Assembly (NCBI GenBank): GCA_944382965.1
Contig: CALWOA010000022.1
Span: forward strand, 1 to 36,888
Length of the DNA stretch: 36,888 nucleotides
DNA from: an uncultured Oscillospiraceae bacterium
Lineage (GTDB): Bacteria; Bacillota; Clostridia; Oscillospirales; Oscillospiraceae
Direction of reading: 5' to 3'
Shown: piece by piece, positions 17,780-25,393 of the stretch
Layout of the letters: every line of letters starts with the position of its first letter
Numbering within the stretch: position 1 is the first letter of the stretch
Notes under the pieces: generated by a model
Told to the model about the DNA's origin: nothing
The model's database searches: none
The model's input: the letters and a program-made list of their open reading frames with translations, nothing else
Position numbers and translations under genes: made by a program

Positions 17780-18364
17780 TTAGAAAAGGGACAAATTGTC
17801 TAAAATATCACTTAAGTTTTTTGTATTTTGCACAACATCCATCCAGGGTCGGGGGGCGTTGTTGGGATTTTCAACAATTTTCGACCGTTTTTCCATCCAG
17901 GTAAGGCCGATCCAATGCTCAAATTTATAGCCGCAACGGGGCAGTTCCATCACAAAATGGTAGCCCATTTTTGCATGAAAATGCAAAGAATCGGTATTTT
18001 CCGAAGCTATCAGGGCATACAGCACCCGGTAGCCCTGGCGGCGCAGGATGTCCTCCAGCACCTGGTACAGCTTTGCCCCGATGCCCTGTCCCCGGGCCTG
18101 GGGCACAAGATAAATGGACGGCTCGGCGCACCAGCGGTAGGCCGCCCGGGAAAATGGCGCACTGGCATAGGCATAGCCCTGGACTATGCCTTCCTCGTCC
18201 TGCCAAACCAGCCAGGGAAACTGAGCGGTAATCTCCCGAAACCGCTGCAAAAATTCCGCCGCGGTGGGCACGGTGTATTCAAAGGACACAGTTGTGTGCA
18301 GAATATAAGGGGCGTAGATTTCCAGCATCCTGGGCAAATCCGCCTCCGTAGCCATTCGGATCAT
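17780..18364 (-). CDS. GNAT acetyltransferase, phosphinothricin-acetyltransferase-like
   Basis: 194 residues. An acetyl-CoA-dependent N-acetyltransferase fold: RMATEADLPRMLEIYAPYI at the N-terminus, the acetyl-CoA loop VPQARGQGIGAKLYQ, and ASENTDSLHFHAKMGYHFV near the end of the domain. This arrangement is closest to the Pat/YwnH group, which acetylates methionine sulfone, phosphinothricin or similar amines; the substrate is not known here. The last 40 residues (from about KRSKIVENP) extend past the fold and look unstructured. Two adjacent ATGs (18367, 18364) follow GGAGG by 4 and 7 bases; I prefer 18364. Confidence 0.87.
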   Translation of the reverse strand: MIRMATEADLPRMLEIYAPYILHTTVSFEYTVPTAAEFLQRFREITAQFPWLVWQDEEGIVQGYAYASAPFSRAAYRWCAEPSIYLVPQARGQGIGAKLYQVLEDILRRQGYRVLYALIASENTDSLHFHAKMGYHFVMELPRCGYKFEHWIGLTWMEKRSKIVENPNNAPRPWMDVVQNTKNLSDILDNLSLF

Positions 18365-18448
18365 CATTTTTCCTCCCCGGCCGCTTTCCAGGTACTATTT
18401 AAGCGGCGTTTGCTCCATACAAAATCGCCCCGCCCGAAGGCGCAGCGG

Positions 18449-18479
18449 AAAAAGCCCGGCGGGTGTGGGTCCCGCCGGG
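18449..18479 (-). terminator. Intrinsic terminator-like hairpin upstream of the acetyltransferase gene
   Basis: A perfect 9-bp stem, CCCGGCGGG (18455-18463) with CCCGCCGGG (18471-18479), is followed leftward by CTTTTT. It lies 85 bases before the acetyltransferase start, where a terminator would either end the upstream small transcript or attenuate the gene. Confidence 0.65.
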
Positions 18480-18494
18480 ATAATGCTAAATGTC

Positions 18495-18573
18495 AAAAAA
18501 GGCAGCACGCCAGCATTTGTTGCCTTCTGTTTTCTGCCAGCATGTCATACTCCGCACCTGCCTCTTTCTCGAT
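18495..18573 (-). ncRNA. Candidate small terminated transcript
   Basis: A leftward promoter (18580-18608) would start RNA near 18573. About 75 bases later comes a hairpin, AGGCA with TGCCT plus inner pairs (18500-18525), followed by six T residues. A 16-codon frame, MLAENRRQQMLACCLF (18493-18543), has GGAG 6 bases before its ATG, and its end overlaps the terminator with tandem TGC (Cys) codons. It could be a small RNA, a leader peptide with an attenuator, or both. No known RNA family is recognised. Confidence 0.42.
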
Positions 18574-18579
18574 GGTTTC

Positions 18580-18608
18580 AGGATACCATATCCCCGCTGG
18601 AGTGTCAA
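18580..18608 (-). promoter_or_regulatory. Leftward promoter in the mgtE upstream region
   Basis: TTGACA (18603-18608), 17 bases, TATCCT (18580-18585), preceded by TGG. It drives the candidate small transcript and possibly the acetyltransferase gene. Confidence 0.62.
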
Positions 18609-18663
18609 TGCGCCAGAGGGTATTTTACAAACAATTTACCCTGGGAAACTCCCCTGGCCCCCG

Positions 18664-18692
18664 TTGACATTTCCCTTACTTTTGGGTACAAT
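18664..18692 (+). promoter_or_regulatory. mgtE promoter
   Basis: TTGACA (18664-18669), 17 bases, TACAAT (18687-18692). Transcription from near 18699 gives a leader of about 158 bases before mgtE, which contains a well-initiated short reading frame. Confidence 0.82.
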
Positions 18693-18729
18693 ATTTTAGG
18701 CTATGCCAATAAAAAAAGGAGGAACCACC

Positions 18730-18798
18730 ATGGATGCTGGCAGCAGCGGCAATATACCCGGCCGAAGTAGACGAATGCCCGCCTTGGTGGGCGTGTAA
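18730..18798 (+). CDS. 22-codon upstream reading frame (leader peptide) of mgtE
   Basis: A short frame starting MDAGSSGNIPGRSRR and ending PALVGV, with a strong AGGAGG 6 bases before the ATG. It lies between the mgtE promoter and mgtE, and ends 58 bases before the mgtE start in another frame. The sequence around its start (CCACCATGG) can pair with CCTTGGTGG near its end, and GCCCGCC-TT-GGTGGGC forms a competing hairpin. ATCCTTTT just after the stop can pair with the AAAAGGA of the mgtE ribosome site. This is the layout of a translated leader that governs a downstream gene. Leader peptides control Mg transporter genes in enterobacteria (mgtL), but this one is not similar to them and its role here is inference. 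Confidence 0.55.
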   Translation: MDAGSSGNIPGRSRRMPALVGV

Positions 18799-18856
18799 TC
18801 CTTTTCGGTTCGTGTGTGATTGCCCCTTTTAAATAAGAAGAAAAAGGAGGATAATC

Positions 18857-20236
18857 ATGGCTGAACGTTTTGAAATTGTAGAAAAAACCCTTCTGGCTAT
18901 GCTGGAAGAAAAGAAGTATTCCACCCTGCGGGATATCTTGGTAACGATGAATCCCACGGATATCGCGGGGATTTTTGATGGTCTGGACGAAAAGCAGATT
19001 CCGCTGCTGTTCCGTCTGCTGCCCAAGGAACTGGCGGCGGAGACCTTCGTGGAGATGGAGCCGGATGCCCAGGAGCTTTTGATCCGGGGATTTTCCGATA
19101 ATGAGCTGAAGGAAGTGCTGGACGAACTGTATGTGGACGACGCCGCCGACCTGGTGGAGGAAATGCCCGCCAACGTGGTCAAGCGAATCCTGAAGCATGC
19201 CGACCCGGAAATGCGCAGCTCCATTAACCAGATTCTGCGCTACCCGGAAAATTCCGCCGGTTCCATTATGACCACGGAATACGTTTCCCTGCGGCCCAAC
19301 ATGACGGTGGAAGAAGCCATTTTGCGGATTCGCCGCCAGGGCGTGGACAAGGAAACCATCTATACCTGCTACGTCATCGGCACCGACCGGACACTGCTTG
19401 GTCTGGTTACGGTCAAGGATCTGCTGCTGGCAGAAGATGACGAGATGAAGATTCAGGACATCATGCAGACCAACCTGATCTACGTCACCACCCAGACCGA
19501 CCAGGAAGAAGTTGCCATCATGTTCAACAAGTACAACTTCCTGGCTCTGCCCGTGGTGGATGGGGAAAACCGGATGGTGGGTATCGTCACCTTCGACGAT
19601 GCCATGGACGTCATGGAAGAAGAGGCCACCGAGGACATGGAAATCATGGCCGCTATGACCCCTTCGGAAAAGAGCTACCTGAAAAGCACTCCTCTGGACC
19701 TGTTCAAGCACCGGATTCCCTGGCTGATGCTGCTGATGGTATCGGCTACCTTTACCGGCATGATTATCACCTCCTTTGAGGATGCCCTGAGCCTGCTGCC
19801 TGCCCTGACCGCCTTTATCCCCATGCTGATGGACACCGGCGGTAACTGTGGCTCTCAGTCCTCTGTCACCGTCATCCGTGCCCTGAGCCTGGACGAACTG
19901 AAGTTCGGGGATATCTTCAAGGTCATGTGGAAGGAATTCCGCACCGCCATCATGTGCGGCATTGCATTGTCTGCCGTGTGTTTTGTGAAGATTTTGCTGG
20001 TGGACCGGATGCTCATGGGCAATACCAGCATCAGCCTGATGGTCAATGGTGCGGTAAGCCTGACATTGTGCGTCACCGTCATCATCGCCAAGTTTGTCGG
20101 CTGTACCCTGCCTTTGCTTGCCAAGAAGCTGGGCTTTGACCCGGCAGTCATGGCCAGCCCCTTCATCACCACCATCGTCGATGCCCTGAGCCTTCTGGTG
20201 TACTTCCTGTTCGCCAAGACCATGCTGGGTGTCTGA
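18857..20236 (+). CDS. mgtE: MgtE-family magnesium transporter
   Basis: 459 residues, full length. The N-terminal superhelical domain (about 1-130; MNPTDIAGIFDGLDEKQIP, VDDAADLVEEMP) and a CBS pair (about 135-255) gate the channel by cytoplasmic Mg2+ in characterised MgtE. Five membrane helices follow from about residue 288. The pore signature PMLMDTGGNCGSQSSVT is present, corresponding to the conserved G-G-N-x-G-x-Q-S region. ATG 18857 has AAAGGAGG 6 bases upstream. The gene is preceded by a strong promoter and a short upstream reading frame rather than a recognisable M-box riboswitch, and it ends at a strong bidirectional terminator. Confidence 0.95.
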   Translation: MAERFEIVEKTLLAMLEEKKYSTLRDILVTMNPTDIAGIFDGLDEKQIPLLFRLLPKELAAETFVEMEPDAQELLIRGFSDNELKEVLDELYVDDAADLVEEMPANVVKRILKHADPEMRSSINQILRYPENSAGSIMTTEYVSLRPNMTVEEAILRIRRQGVDKETIYTCYVIGTDRTLLGLVTVKDLLLAEDDEMKIQDIMQTNLIYVTTQTDQEEVAIMFNKYNFLALPVVDGENRMVGIVTFDDAMDVMEEEATEDMEIMAAMTPSEKSYLKSTPLDLFKHRIPWLMLLMVSATFTGMIITSFEDALSLLPALTAFIPMLMDTGGNCGSQSSVTVIRALSLDELKFGDIFKVMWKEFRTAIMCGIALSAVCFVKILLVDRMLMGNTSISLMVNGAVSLTLCVTVIIAKFVGCTLPLLAKKLGFDPAVMASPFITTIVDALSLLVYFLFAKTMLGV

Positions 20237-20248
20237 ATTCAAAAATAT

Positions 20249-20281
20249 CCGCCCTGTGCTTTTCTGCACAGGGCGGTTCTC
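20249..20281. terminator. Bidirectional terminator between mgtE and the CBS gene
   Basis: A perfect 11-bp stem, CCGCCCTGTGC (20249-20259) with GCACAGGGCGG (20266-20276), with T-rich tails on both sides (TTCTCTTATTT rightward, ATATTTTTG leftward). It sits between two convergent genes. Confidence 0.88.
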
Positions 20282-20285
20282 TTAT

Positions 20286-20693
20286 TTATTCGCTTGTTTG
20301 CTCCTTGGCCATGGCGGCGATGAGATTGCGTCGGGTGACGATGCCGCACAGGGTATTCCGGTCATCCACCACCGGCACGAAGTTCTGCCGCAGGGCAGCT
20401 TCCACCACCACGGAAAAATCCGCTTGGATATTCAGCGCCGGGCAGAAGTCCCGACGCAAAATCTCCCGGATGCGGTAGCGCTCCTGCTGCTTCAGATCCG
20501 TACTGCCGATGCGCAGAATGTGCTGCAGGAAGTCCCCTTCCGACACGCTGCCCACATAGCGCTCCTGGTCATCCAATACCGGAATGGCGGTGTAGCGGCA
20601 CCGGGCCAGCACTTCCAGCCCCTGCCGGACGGTGCTGTTTTCGTGCAGCGTCACGGTCATGACCTTGGGGATCATCAATTTGGCAATGTTCAT
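20286..20693 (-). CDS. CBS-domain pair protein
   Basis: 135 residues, two CBS domains and little else (IAKLMIPKVMTVTLHEN, RYTAIPVLDDQERYVGSVSEGDFL, then VPVVDDRNTLCGIVTRRNLI). The ligand is probably an adenosine nucleotide, by analogy with the family. It lies 25 bases after glyQS on the same strand, so it is probably cotranscribed, and it is convergent with mgtE. It is not closely similar to the CBS protein at 716-1147. The ribosome site is a modest AAAGG 8 bases upstream. Role unknown. Confidence 0.86.
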   Translation of the reverse strand: MNIAKLMIPKVMTVTLHENSTVRQGLEVLARCRYTAIPVLDDQERYVGSVSEGDFLQHILRIGSTDLKQQERYRIREILRRDFCPALNIQADFSVVVEAALRQNFVPVVDDRNTLCGIVTRRNLIAAMAKEQTSE

Positions 20694-20718
20694 AGCGCTG
20701 CCTTTCTCTGCCTTTTCC

Positions 20719-22146
20719 TTAGAAGCGGCACTTTTCAGCCACGTATGCCTTCAGCTCGGAAATGGGAATCCGGACCTGCTCCATGGTGTCCCGGTCGCGG
20801 ACGGTGACGCAGTTGTCGGCGGGGCTGTTGTCGTCGCCCACGGTCTGGAAGTCCACAGTAATGCACAGAGGCGTGCCAATTTCGTCCTCCCGGCGGTAAC
20901 GCTTGCCGATGGAACCGGCGTCGTCAAAGTCCACCATGAAGTCCTTACGCAGCTCCCGGTAGATCTCCTCAGCCTTGGCAGACAATTTCTTGCTCAGAGG
21001 CAGCACAGCGGCCTTGAAGGGAGCCAGAGCAGGATGCAGCCGCAGCACGGTGCGCACATCTTCGTTGCCCTTCTTGTCCACGCCCACCACTTCTTCGTCG
21101 TAGGCTTCGCACAGGAAGGCCAGAGCCACACGGTCGCAGCCCAGAGAAGGCTCGATGACGTAGGGGATGTAGTGCTCGTTCTTCTCCTGGTCATAGTACT
21201 CCAGGCTCTTGCCGCTGGCTTCCTGGTGACGGCCCAGGTCGTAGTTGGTCCGGTCGGCAATGCCCCACAGTTCGCCCCAGCCGTTGCCGAAGGGGAACTG
21301 GTACTCGATATCGGTGGTAGCCCGGGAGTAGAAGGCCAGCTCTGCCGGCTCATGATCCCGCAGCCGCAGGGACTCTTCCTTGATGCCCAGAGAAAGCAGC
21401 CAGTTCTTACAGAAGTCCTTCCAGTAGGCAAACCACTCCAGGTCGGTGCCGGGCTGGCAGAAGAATTCGCACTCCATCTGCTCAAATTCCCGGGTACGGA
21501 AAATGAAGTTGCCCGGAGTGATCTCATTGCGGAACGCCTTGCCCACCTGGCAGACGCCGAAGGGCAGCTTCTTCCGGGTGGTACGCTGAATGTTGGCGAA
21601 GTTGACGAAAATGCCCTGGGCAGTTTCCGGCCGCAGGTAGCAGGTAGAGGCAGTATCCTCAGTGACGCCGATCTGGGTCTTGAACATCAGGTTGAATTTC
21701 CGGATGGAGGTAAAGTTGTGCTTGCCGCACTGGGGGCAGACCACGTCATCGTGGGAAGCGATGAAAGCGTCCATTTCCTCAAAGCTCATGGCGTCCACAT
21801 TGACACCCTTGCCGGACTCGGAAGCCTCGATCAGCTTGTCCGCCCGCTCCCGGGAGCCGCAGCCCTTGCAGTCCACCAGAGGATCGGAGAAGGAGCCCAC
21901 GTGACCGGTGGTGACCCAGGTCTGGGGGTTCATCAGAATGGCGGCGTCCAGTCCCACGTTATAGTCGGACTCCTGGACAAATTTCTTCAGCCAGGCCTTC
22001 TTGACGTTGTTCTTGAACTCCACGCCCAGGGGGCCAAAGTCCCAGGAGTTGGCCAGACCGCCGTAGATTTCAGAACCGGGATAGATATAGCCCCGGCTCT
22101 TGCACAGGTTTACGATCATGTCCAGTGTCTTTTCGCTGTTTTTCAT
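20719..22146 (-). CDS. glyQS: Glycyl-tRNA synthetase, alpha2 type
   Basis: 475 residues, single-chain class II enzyme as in Gram-positive bacteria, archaea and eukaryotes, rather than the two-subunit GlyQ/GlyS form. It charges tRNA-Gly. Visible landmarks are [13 protein letters not shown] near the N-terminus, a zinc-like CKGC/CPQC pair, motif 2 ([20 protein letters not shown]), and the motif 3 region [14 protein letters not shown]. The anticodon-binding domain follows ([15 protein letters not shown]). GGAGG lies 7 bases before the ATG. The promoter is about 40 bases upstream, leaving no space for a T-box leader. Confidence 0.96.
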   Translation of the reverse strand: MKNSEKTLDMIVNLCKSRGYIYPGSEIYGGLANSWDFGPLGVEFKNNVKKAWLKKFVQESDYNVGLDAAILMNPQTWVTTGHVGSFSDPLVDCKGCGSRERADKLIEASESGKGVNVDAMSFEEMDAFIASHDDVVCPQCGKHNFTSIRKFNLMFKTQIGVTEDTASTCYLRPETAQGIFVNFANIQRTTRKKLPFGVCQVGKAFRNEITPGNFIFRTREFEQMECEFFCQPGTDLEWFAYWKDFCKNWLLSLGIKEESLRLRDHEPAELAFYSRATTDIEYQFPFGNGWGELWGIADRTNYDLGRHQEASGKSLEYYDQEKNEHYIPYVIEPSLGCDRVALAFLCEAYDEEVVGVDKKGNEDVRTVLRLHPALAPFKAAVLPLSKKLSAKAEEIYRELRKDFMVDFDDAGSIGKRYRREDEIGTPLCITVDFQTVGDDNSPADNCVTVRDRDTMEQVRIPISELKAYVAEKCRF

Positions 22147-22190
22147 TGTATTTCCTCCAAATTGTTTGGATTTTTCTCGGTTAATTACCC

Positions 22191-22219
22191 ATTATACACA
22201 GCTTCCCCCTATAAATCAA
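22191..22219 (-). promoter_or_regulatory. glyQS promoter
   Basis: Leftward TTGATT (22214-22219), 17 bases, TATAAT (22191-22196). The leader is about 40 bases. A weak 5-bp hairpin that could end plsC overlaps the -35. Confidence 0.72.
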
Positions 22220-22233
22220 GGGGCAAAACCGTC

Positions 22234-23118
22234 TTACCCCTGAGGAAACCGGAATTCTTCTCCCAGATCGGAAATCATCATCTCGTAGATCTCCTCGCCA
22301 ATCTGGGTGGTGGTCTTTCCGGCCAGGTCTTCCGGAGGGATGACCTTCACCAGATGGAAGGGCACCACGGTTTTCTTGCCCTTCTTCAGGTTCTTGAAAA
22401 TCTGCCGAGTGTTCTTAATGGTACACACCACAATGGGCACGCCGGTTTTCTGGGCGATTTTGAACACCCCGGAGCGGAAGGGGTGCAGATACCCATCTTT
22501 GCTGGTGTAGCCTTCCGGGAAAGCGCAGACAGAAACCTCGTCCTCCTGAATCAGTCGGATGCACTTGATGATGGATTTCAGAGCCTGACGGTCGTTTTCC
22601 CGGTCAATGGGCTGGCAGAGAATCTTGTGCATGAACTTGTTGATGATGGGCATGGAGTAGTTTTCCTTCTTGGTCAGGAAAGCCAGCTGACTTTTCCGGA
22701 AGCAGTGCAGCACAATGCCCGGGTCGGCGATAAACAGGTGGTTGCATACCACCAGAAAACGGCCCTCTTTGGGGATATTCTCCAAGCCCCGGGTGTCCAG
22801 CTTCACCCGCACCAGGGTAATCAGAGCCTCGATGTACAGATGCATCACACTGCGGTAGAATTTACTGTCGTGCTCCTGCGGTTTTTCCAGGTCAACAAGC
22901 GCGCAGATTGTCCAAAGAAAAGCAAAAGCCACCACCGCCAGCAGCACATAGCTTCCGGCAAAGATCAGCAGACACTGCCAAAGCCCGGCTTTTCCCACCA
23001 GCGCCCCGATACAGCCAGCCGCCACTGACACAAAGAAAATTCCCCGAAGCAGGCTTCTGTGCAGAAGAAAGAACGCACAGCTTCCCGCAAGCACCAATAA
23101 CGCAAGGATTGAATCCAT
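22234..23118 (-). CDS. plsC: 1-acyl-glycerol-3-phosphate acyltransferase (PlsC family)
   Basis: 294 residues. It probably acylates lysophosphatidic acid to phosphatidic acid at the membrane. Three N-terminal membrane helices (within residues 1-75) precede the acyltransferase core with the catalytic NHLFIAD (Asn126-His127...Asp132, the NHx4D motif) and FPEG (200-203). The N-terminal hydrophobic extension is longer than in the shortest PlsC proteins. The open frame runs upstream another 200 codons, but ATG 23118, with GGAGG 7 bases before it, is the real start. It has its own promoter. The substrate is assumed from the family. Confidence 0.9.
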   Translation of the reverse strand: MDSILALLVLAGSCAFFLLHRSLLRGIFFVSVAAGCIGALVGKAGLWQCLLIFAGSYVLLAVVAFAFLWTICALVDLEKPQEHDSKFYRSVMHLYIEALITLVRVKLDTRGLENIPKEGRFLVVCNHLFIADPGIVLHCFRKSQLAFLTKKENYSMPIINKFMHKILCQPIDRENDRQALKSIIKCIRLIQEDEVSVCAFPEGYTSKDGYLHPFRSGVFKIAQKTGVPIVVCTIKNTRQIFKNLKKGKKTVVPFHLVKVIPPEDLAGKTTTQIGEEIYEMMISDLGEEFRFPQG

Positions 23119-23148
23119 GATTTTCCTCCAATTTTTCTTGATAATGGT

Positions 23149-23177
23149 ATTATACTCGGAATTTTTTAGGGAAACAA
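23149..23177 (-). promoter_or_regulatory. plsC promoter
   Basis: Leftward TTGTTT (23172-23177), 17 bases, TATAAT (23149-23154). The sequence TATAATACCAT that begins at its -10 recurs inverted at the opposing rightward promoter (23238-23248). Confidence 0.68.
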
Positions 23178-23234
23178 GGGCAAATACTGCCCAAAGAGTT
23201 TTTTTACAAAGGGCTGGAAATTGGGACAATAGAC

Positions 23235-23243
23235 TGGTATAAT
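23235..23243 (+). promoter_or_regulatory. Extended -10 promoter for the membrane protein-cca cluster
   Basis: Rightward TGGTATAAT, about 60 bases before the ribosome site of the next gene. There is no convincing -35. It diverges from the plsC promoter. Confidence 0.45.
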
Positions 23244-23313
23244 ACCATATTATTCCCTTTCCCTCTGTCTTTGGAGGGAAAAGGCAACCAAATTGGACTT
23301 TGGAGGGACTTTT

Positions 23314-24069
23314 ATGAAACATCCCGTAAGATATGCCGCCCTTACCATGCTTGCCCTGGGCGGTGTGGGCCTGGTGCTGCGGCGGCTGCTGTACAGTATG
23401 GCTCTGGACGAGAAAAATCTGCTGTCTCTGGGGCATCCTCTGGAAACCATTCTCTGGGTGTTGACCGCGGCGACCGCGGTGGCAGTGGTGGTTTTCTGCT
23501 TCCGGATGGACAAGAATCTGACCCTGCGCAGCGGCGGTGGGTTGGAGCAGGCTGTAGGCCACCTGATGATGGGTCTGGGCATGGTGCTGACACTCATCTG
23601 GAATCTGCCCAAAATGGAAGGCGGCCTGGGTTTTGTCTGGGAGGTACTGGGAAAACTCGCTCCCGTGATGCTGGCCGCGGCCGGCATCGCCTCCAGCCGG
23701 GGCAAACAGCCTCATTTCCTGCTGCACCTGCCCACCTGTTTGTTCCTCATGGTGCACATGGTCAACCAGTACCGCACCTGGAGCGCCGAACCCCAGCCCC
23801 AGGCCTATGTGTTTGCGCTGCTTGGCTGTGTGGGGCTGACCTTATTCGCTTACTACTGTACCGCATTTGACGTGGCCATGGGCAATTCCCGGATGTATGT
23901 GGGTGCTGGACTTGCCAGTTTGTACCTGTGCACCGTGAATCTGGCCAGGACGGAGTATCCCCTGCTGTATCTGGGCGGCATCGCCTGGGTGGCAGCCGAT
24001 CTGTGGAGCGCCGCCTTCCTGCCGCAGCCCCCGGAGCCGGAAAGGACGGCCCAAGATGATCCTGCCTGA
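23314..24069 (+). CDS. Integral membrane protein of unknown function
   Basis: 251 residues with six or seven hydrophobic segments covering almost the whole chain (for example residues 7-24, 44-62, 79-97, 112-127, 137-150, 168-185 and 193-226), and a short polar tail ending QDDPA. I recognise no catalytic motif. ATG 23314 follows GGAGGGA at 7 bases; an in-frame TTG farther upstream is unlikely. Its last 14 bases overlap cca, so the two genes are translationally linked, but no functional link can be drawn. Confidence 0.75.
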   Translation: MKHPVRYAALTMLALGGVGLVLRRLLYSMALDEKNLLSLGHPLETILWVLTAATAVAVVVFCFRMDKNLTLRSGGGLEQAVGHLMMGLGMVLTLIWNLPKMEGGLGFVWEVLGKLAPVMLAAAGIASSRGKQPHFLLHLPTCLFLMVHMVNQYRTWSAEPQPQAYVFALLGCVGLTLFAYYCTAFDVAMGNSRMYVGAGLASLYLCTVNLARTEYPLLYLGGIAWVAADLWSAAFLPQPPEPERTAQDDPA

Positions 24070-25393
24070 GTATATTCTGTCCTGTCTGGACGCCCTGGAA
24101 GATGCCGGGTTTGCTGCCTACGCCGTAGGAGGCTGTGTCCGGGATGCTTGTCTGGGCCTGCAGCCATCAGACTATGACCTTTGCACCGCCGCCTTGCCGG
24201 AGCAGACGGAGCAGGTCTTTGCCGGGCACAAGCTGGTGCTGGCAGGGAAAAAGCACGGCACCATCGGCGTGTGCACCGAAGGCGGCGTGGTGGAGATCAC
24301 CACCTTCCGCACCGAAGGCAGCTACCGGGACAACCGCCATCCGGACTGGGTGGAGTTCGTGCCGGACATTGAACAGGATCTGGCCCGCCGGGACTACACC
24401 ATCAACGCCATGGCTTATTCTCCCCGCCGGGGCTTTGCCGATCCCTTCGGGGGCCGGGAAGACTTGGCAGGGAAGCAGCTGCGGGCGGTAGGCGATCCGG
24501 TACGGCGGTTTTCCGAGGATTCCCTGCGAATTTTGCGAGGCGTGCGCTTTGCAGTGCGTTACGGTCTGGACGTAGAACCGGCAACCGCCGAGGCCATGAA
24601 GCAGCAGGCCCACTTGATGGACAACCTGGCCCGGGAACGAGTGTTTGAAGAACTGTGCCGGCTGCTGCCCCTGGTAAAGGCGGATGATCTTCTGCGCTTC
24701 GCCCCGGTGCTGGGAGCCGCCATACCGGAACTGAAACCCTTGATTGGATTCGACCAGCACAGCCCTCACCACGCCTATGACCTATTTACCCATGTGGCCA
24801 AGGTGACGGGAGCGGTGCCCCCAACCCTTCCCCTGCGCTGGGCGGCGCTGCTGCACGACATCGGCAAAATTCCCACCTTTACCCGGGACGAAACCGGCCG
24901 GGGCCACTTTTACGGTCACGCCCCCGCAGGCGCGGAGATGGCGGAGCAGGTACTGCACCGGCTGAAAGCCCCCAAAGCTCTGACAGAGCAGGTGGTGCTG
25001 CTCATCGGCAAACACATGACTGCCCTGGTTCCGGAGAAAAAAGCCCTGAAACGGCAGCTGGGAAAGCTGGGCTGGGAACCCCTGGAAAACCTGCTTGCCC
25101 TCCAGGAAGCGGATATGAACAGCAAAGGCACCGCCACGCCGGAAGATCTGGAAGTTTTCCCGAAAATCCGGAGTGCTCTGGAAGAAATCCGAGAGGAAGG
25201 CGCCTGTCTGACCCTGAAAGATCTGGATATCTCCGGCCATGACCTGAAAAACCTGGGTTTGGAAGGGAAACAGATTGGTCAGTGCCTGGATTTCCTTCTG
25301 GAACAGGTGGTTCAGGAGAATCTGCCCAACGAAAAACCCTCCTTACTGGAAGGCTGCAAAGCCTGGTCAGAAGGAAAAGGAGAAACCCTATGA
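24056..25393 (+). CDS. cca: CCA tRNA nucleotidyltransferase with HD domain
   Basis: 445 residues. It adds or repairs the 3' CCA end of tRNA. The class II nucleotidyltransferase head has AVGGCVRDACLGLQPSDYDL (residues 23-42) with metal-binding Asp39 and Asp41, then RRDYTINAMAY and the RILRGVRFAVRYGL helix that selects nucleotides. A C-terminal HD-type domain (HHAYDLFTHVAKV, LLHDIGK, GHFYGHAPAGAEMA) is present as in many Clostridia; its hydrolase role is uncertain. The start overlaps the membrane protein gene and the stop overlaps the next gene at ATGA. Confidence 0.94.
   Translation: MILPEYILSCLDALEDAGFAAYAVGGCVRDACLGLQPSDYDLCTAALPEQTEQVFAGHKLVLAGKKHGTIGVCTEGGVVEITTFRTEGSYRDNRHPDWVEFVPDIEQDLARRDYTINAMAYSPRRGFADPFGGREDLAGKQLRAVGDPVRRFSEDSLRILRGVRFAVRYGLDVEPATAEAMKQQAHLMDNLARERVFEELCRLLPLVKADDLLRFAPVLGAAIPELKPLIGFDQHSPHHAYDLFTHVAKVTGAVPPTLPLRWAALLHDIGKIPTFTRDETGRGHFYGHAPAGAEMAEQVLHRLKAPKALTEQVVLLIGKHMTALVPEKKALKRQLGKLGWEPLENLLALQEADMNSKGTATPEDLEVFPKIRSALEEIREEGACLTLKDLDISGHDLKNLGLEGKQIGQCLDFLLEQVVQENLPNEKPSLLEGCKAWSEGKGETL

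Noticed and set aside
18495-18573. 4.5S/SRP RNA or 6S RNA identity for the small leftward transcript
   Set aside because: It lacks the GGAAG...GCAGCC core of SRP RNA and the long central bulge of 6S RNA.
18693-18856. M-box (ykoK) magnesium riboswitch before mgtE
   Set aside because: None of the conserved M-box segments is visible; the leader instead contains a short, well-initiated reading frame.
18701-20269. A 522-codon open frame on the opposite strand of mgtE, and similar long frames opposite lysC, asd, the GTPase, the amylase, and glyQS/plsC
   Set aside because: These follow from high GC at the third codon position. They lack ribosome sites, are rich in His, Gly and Gln without motifs, and each is opposite a well-supported gene.
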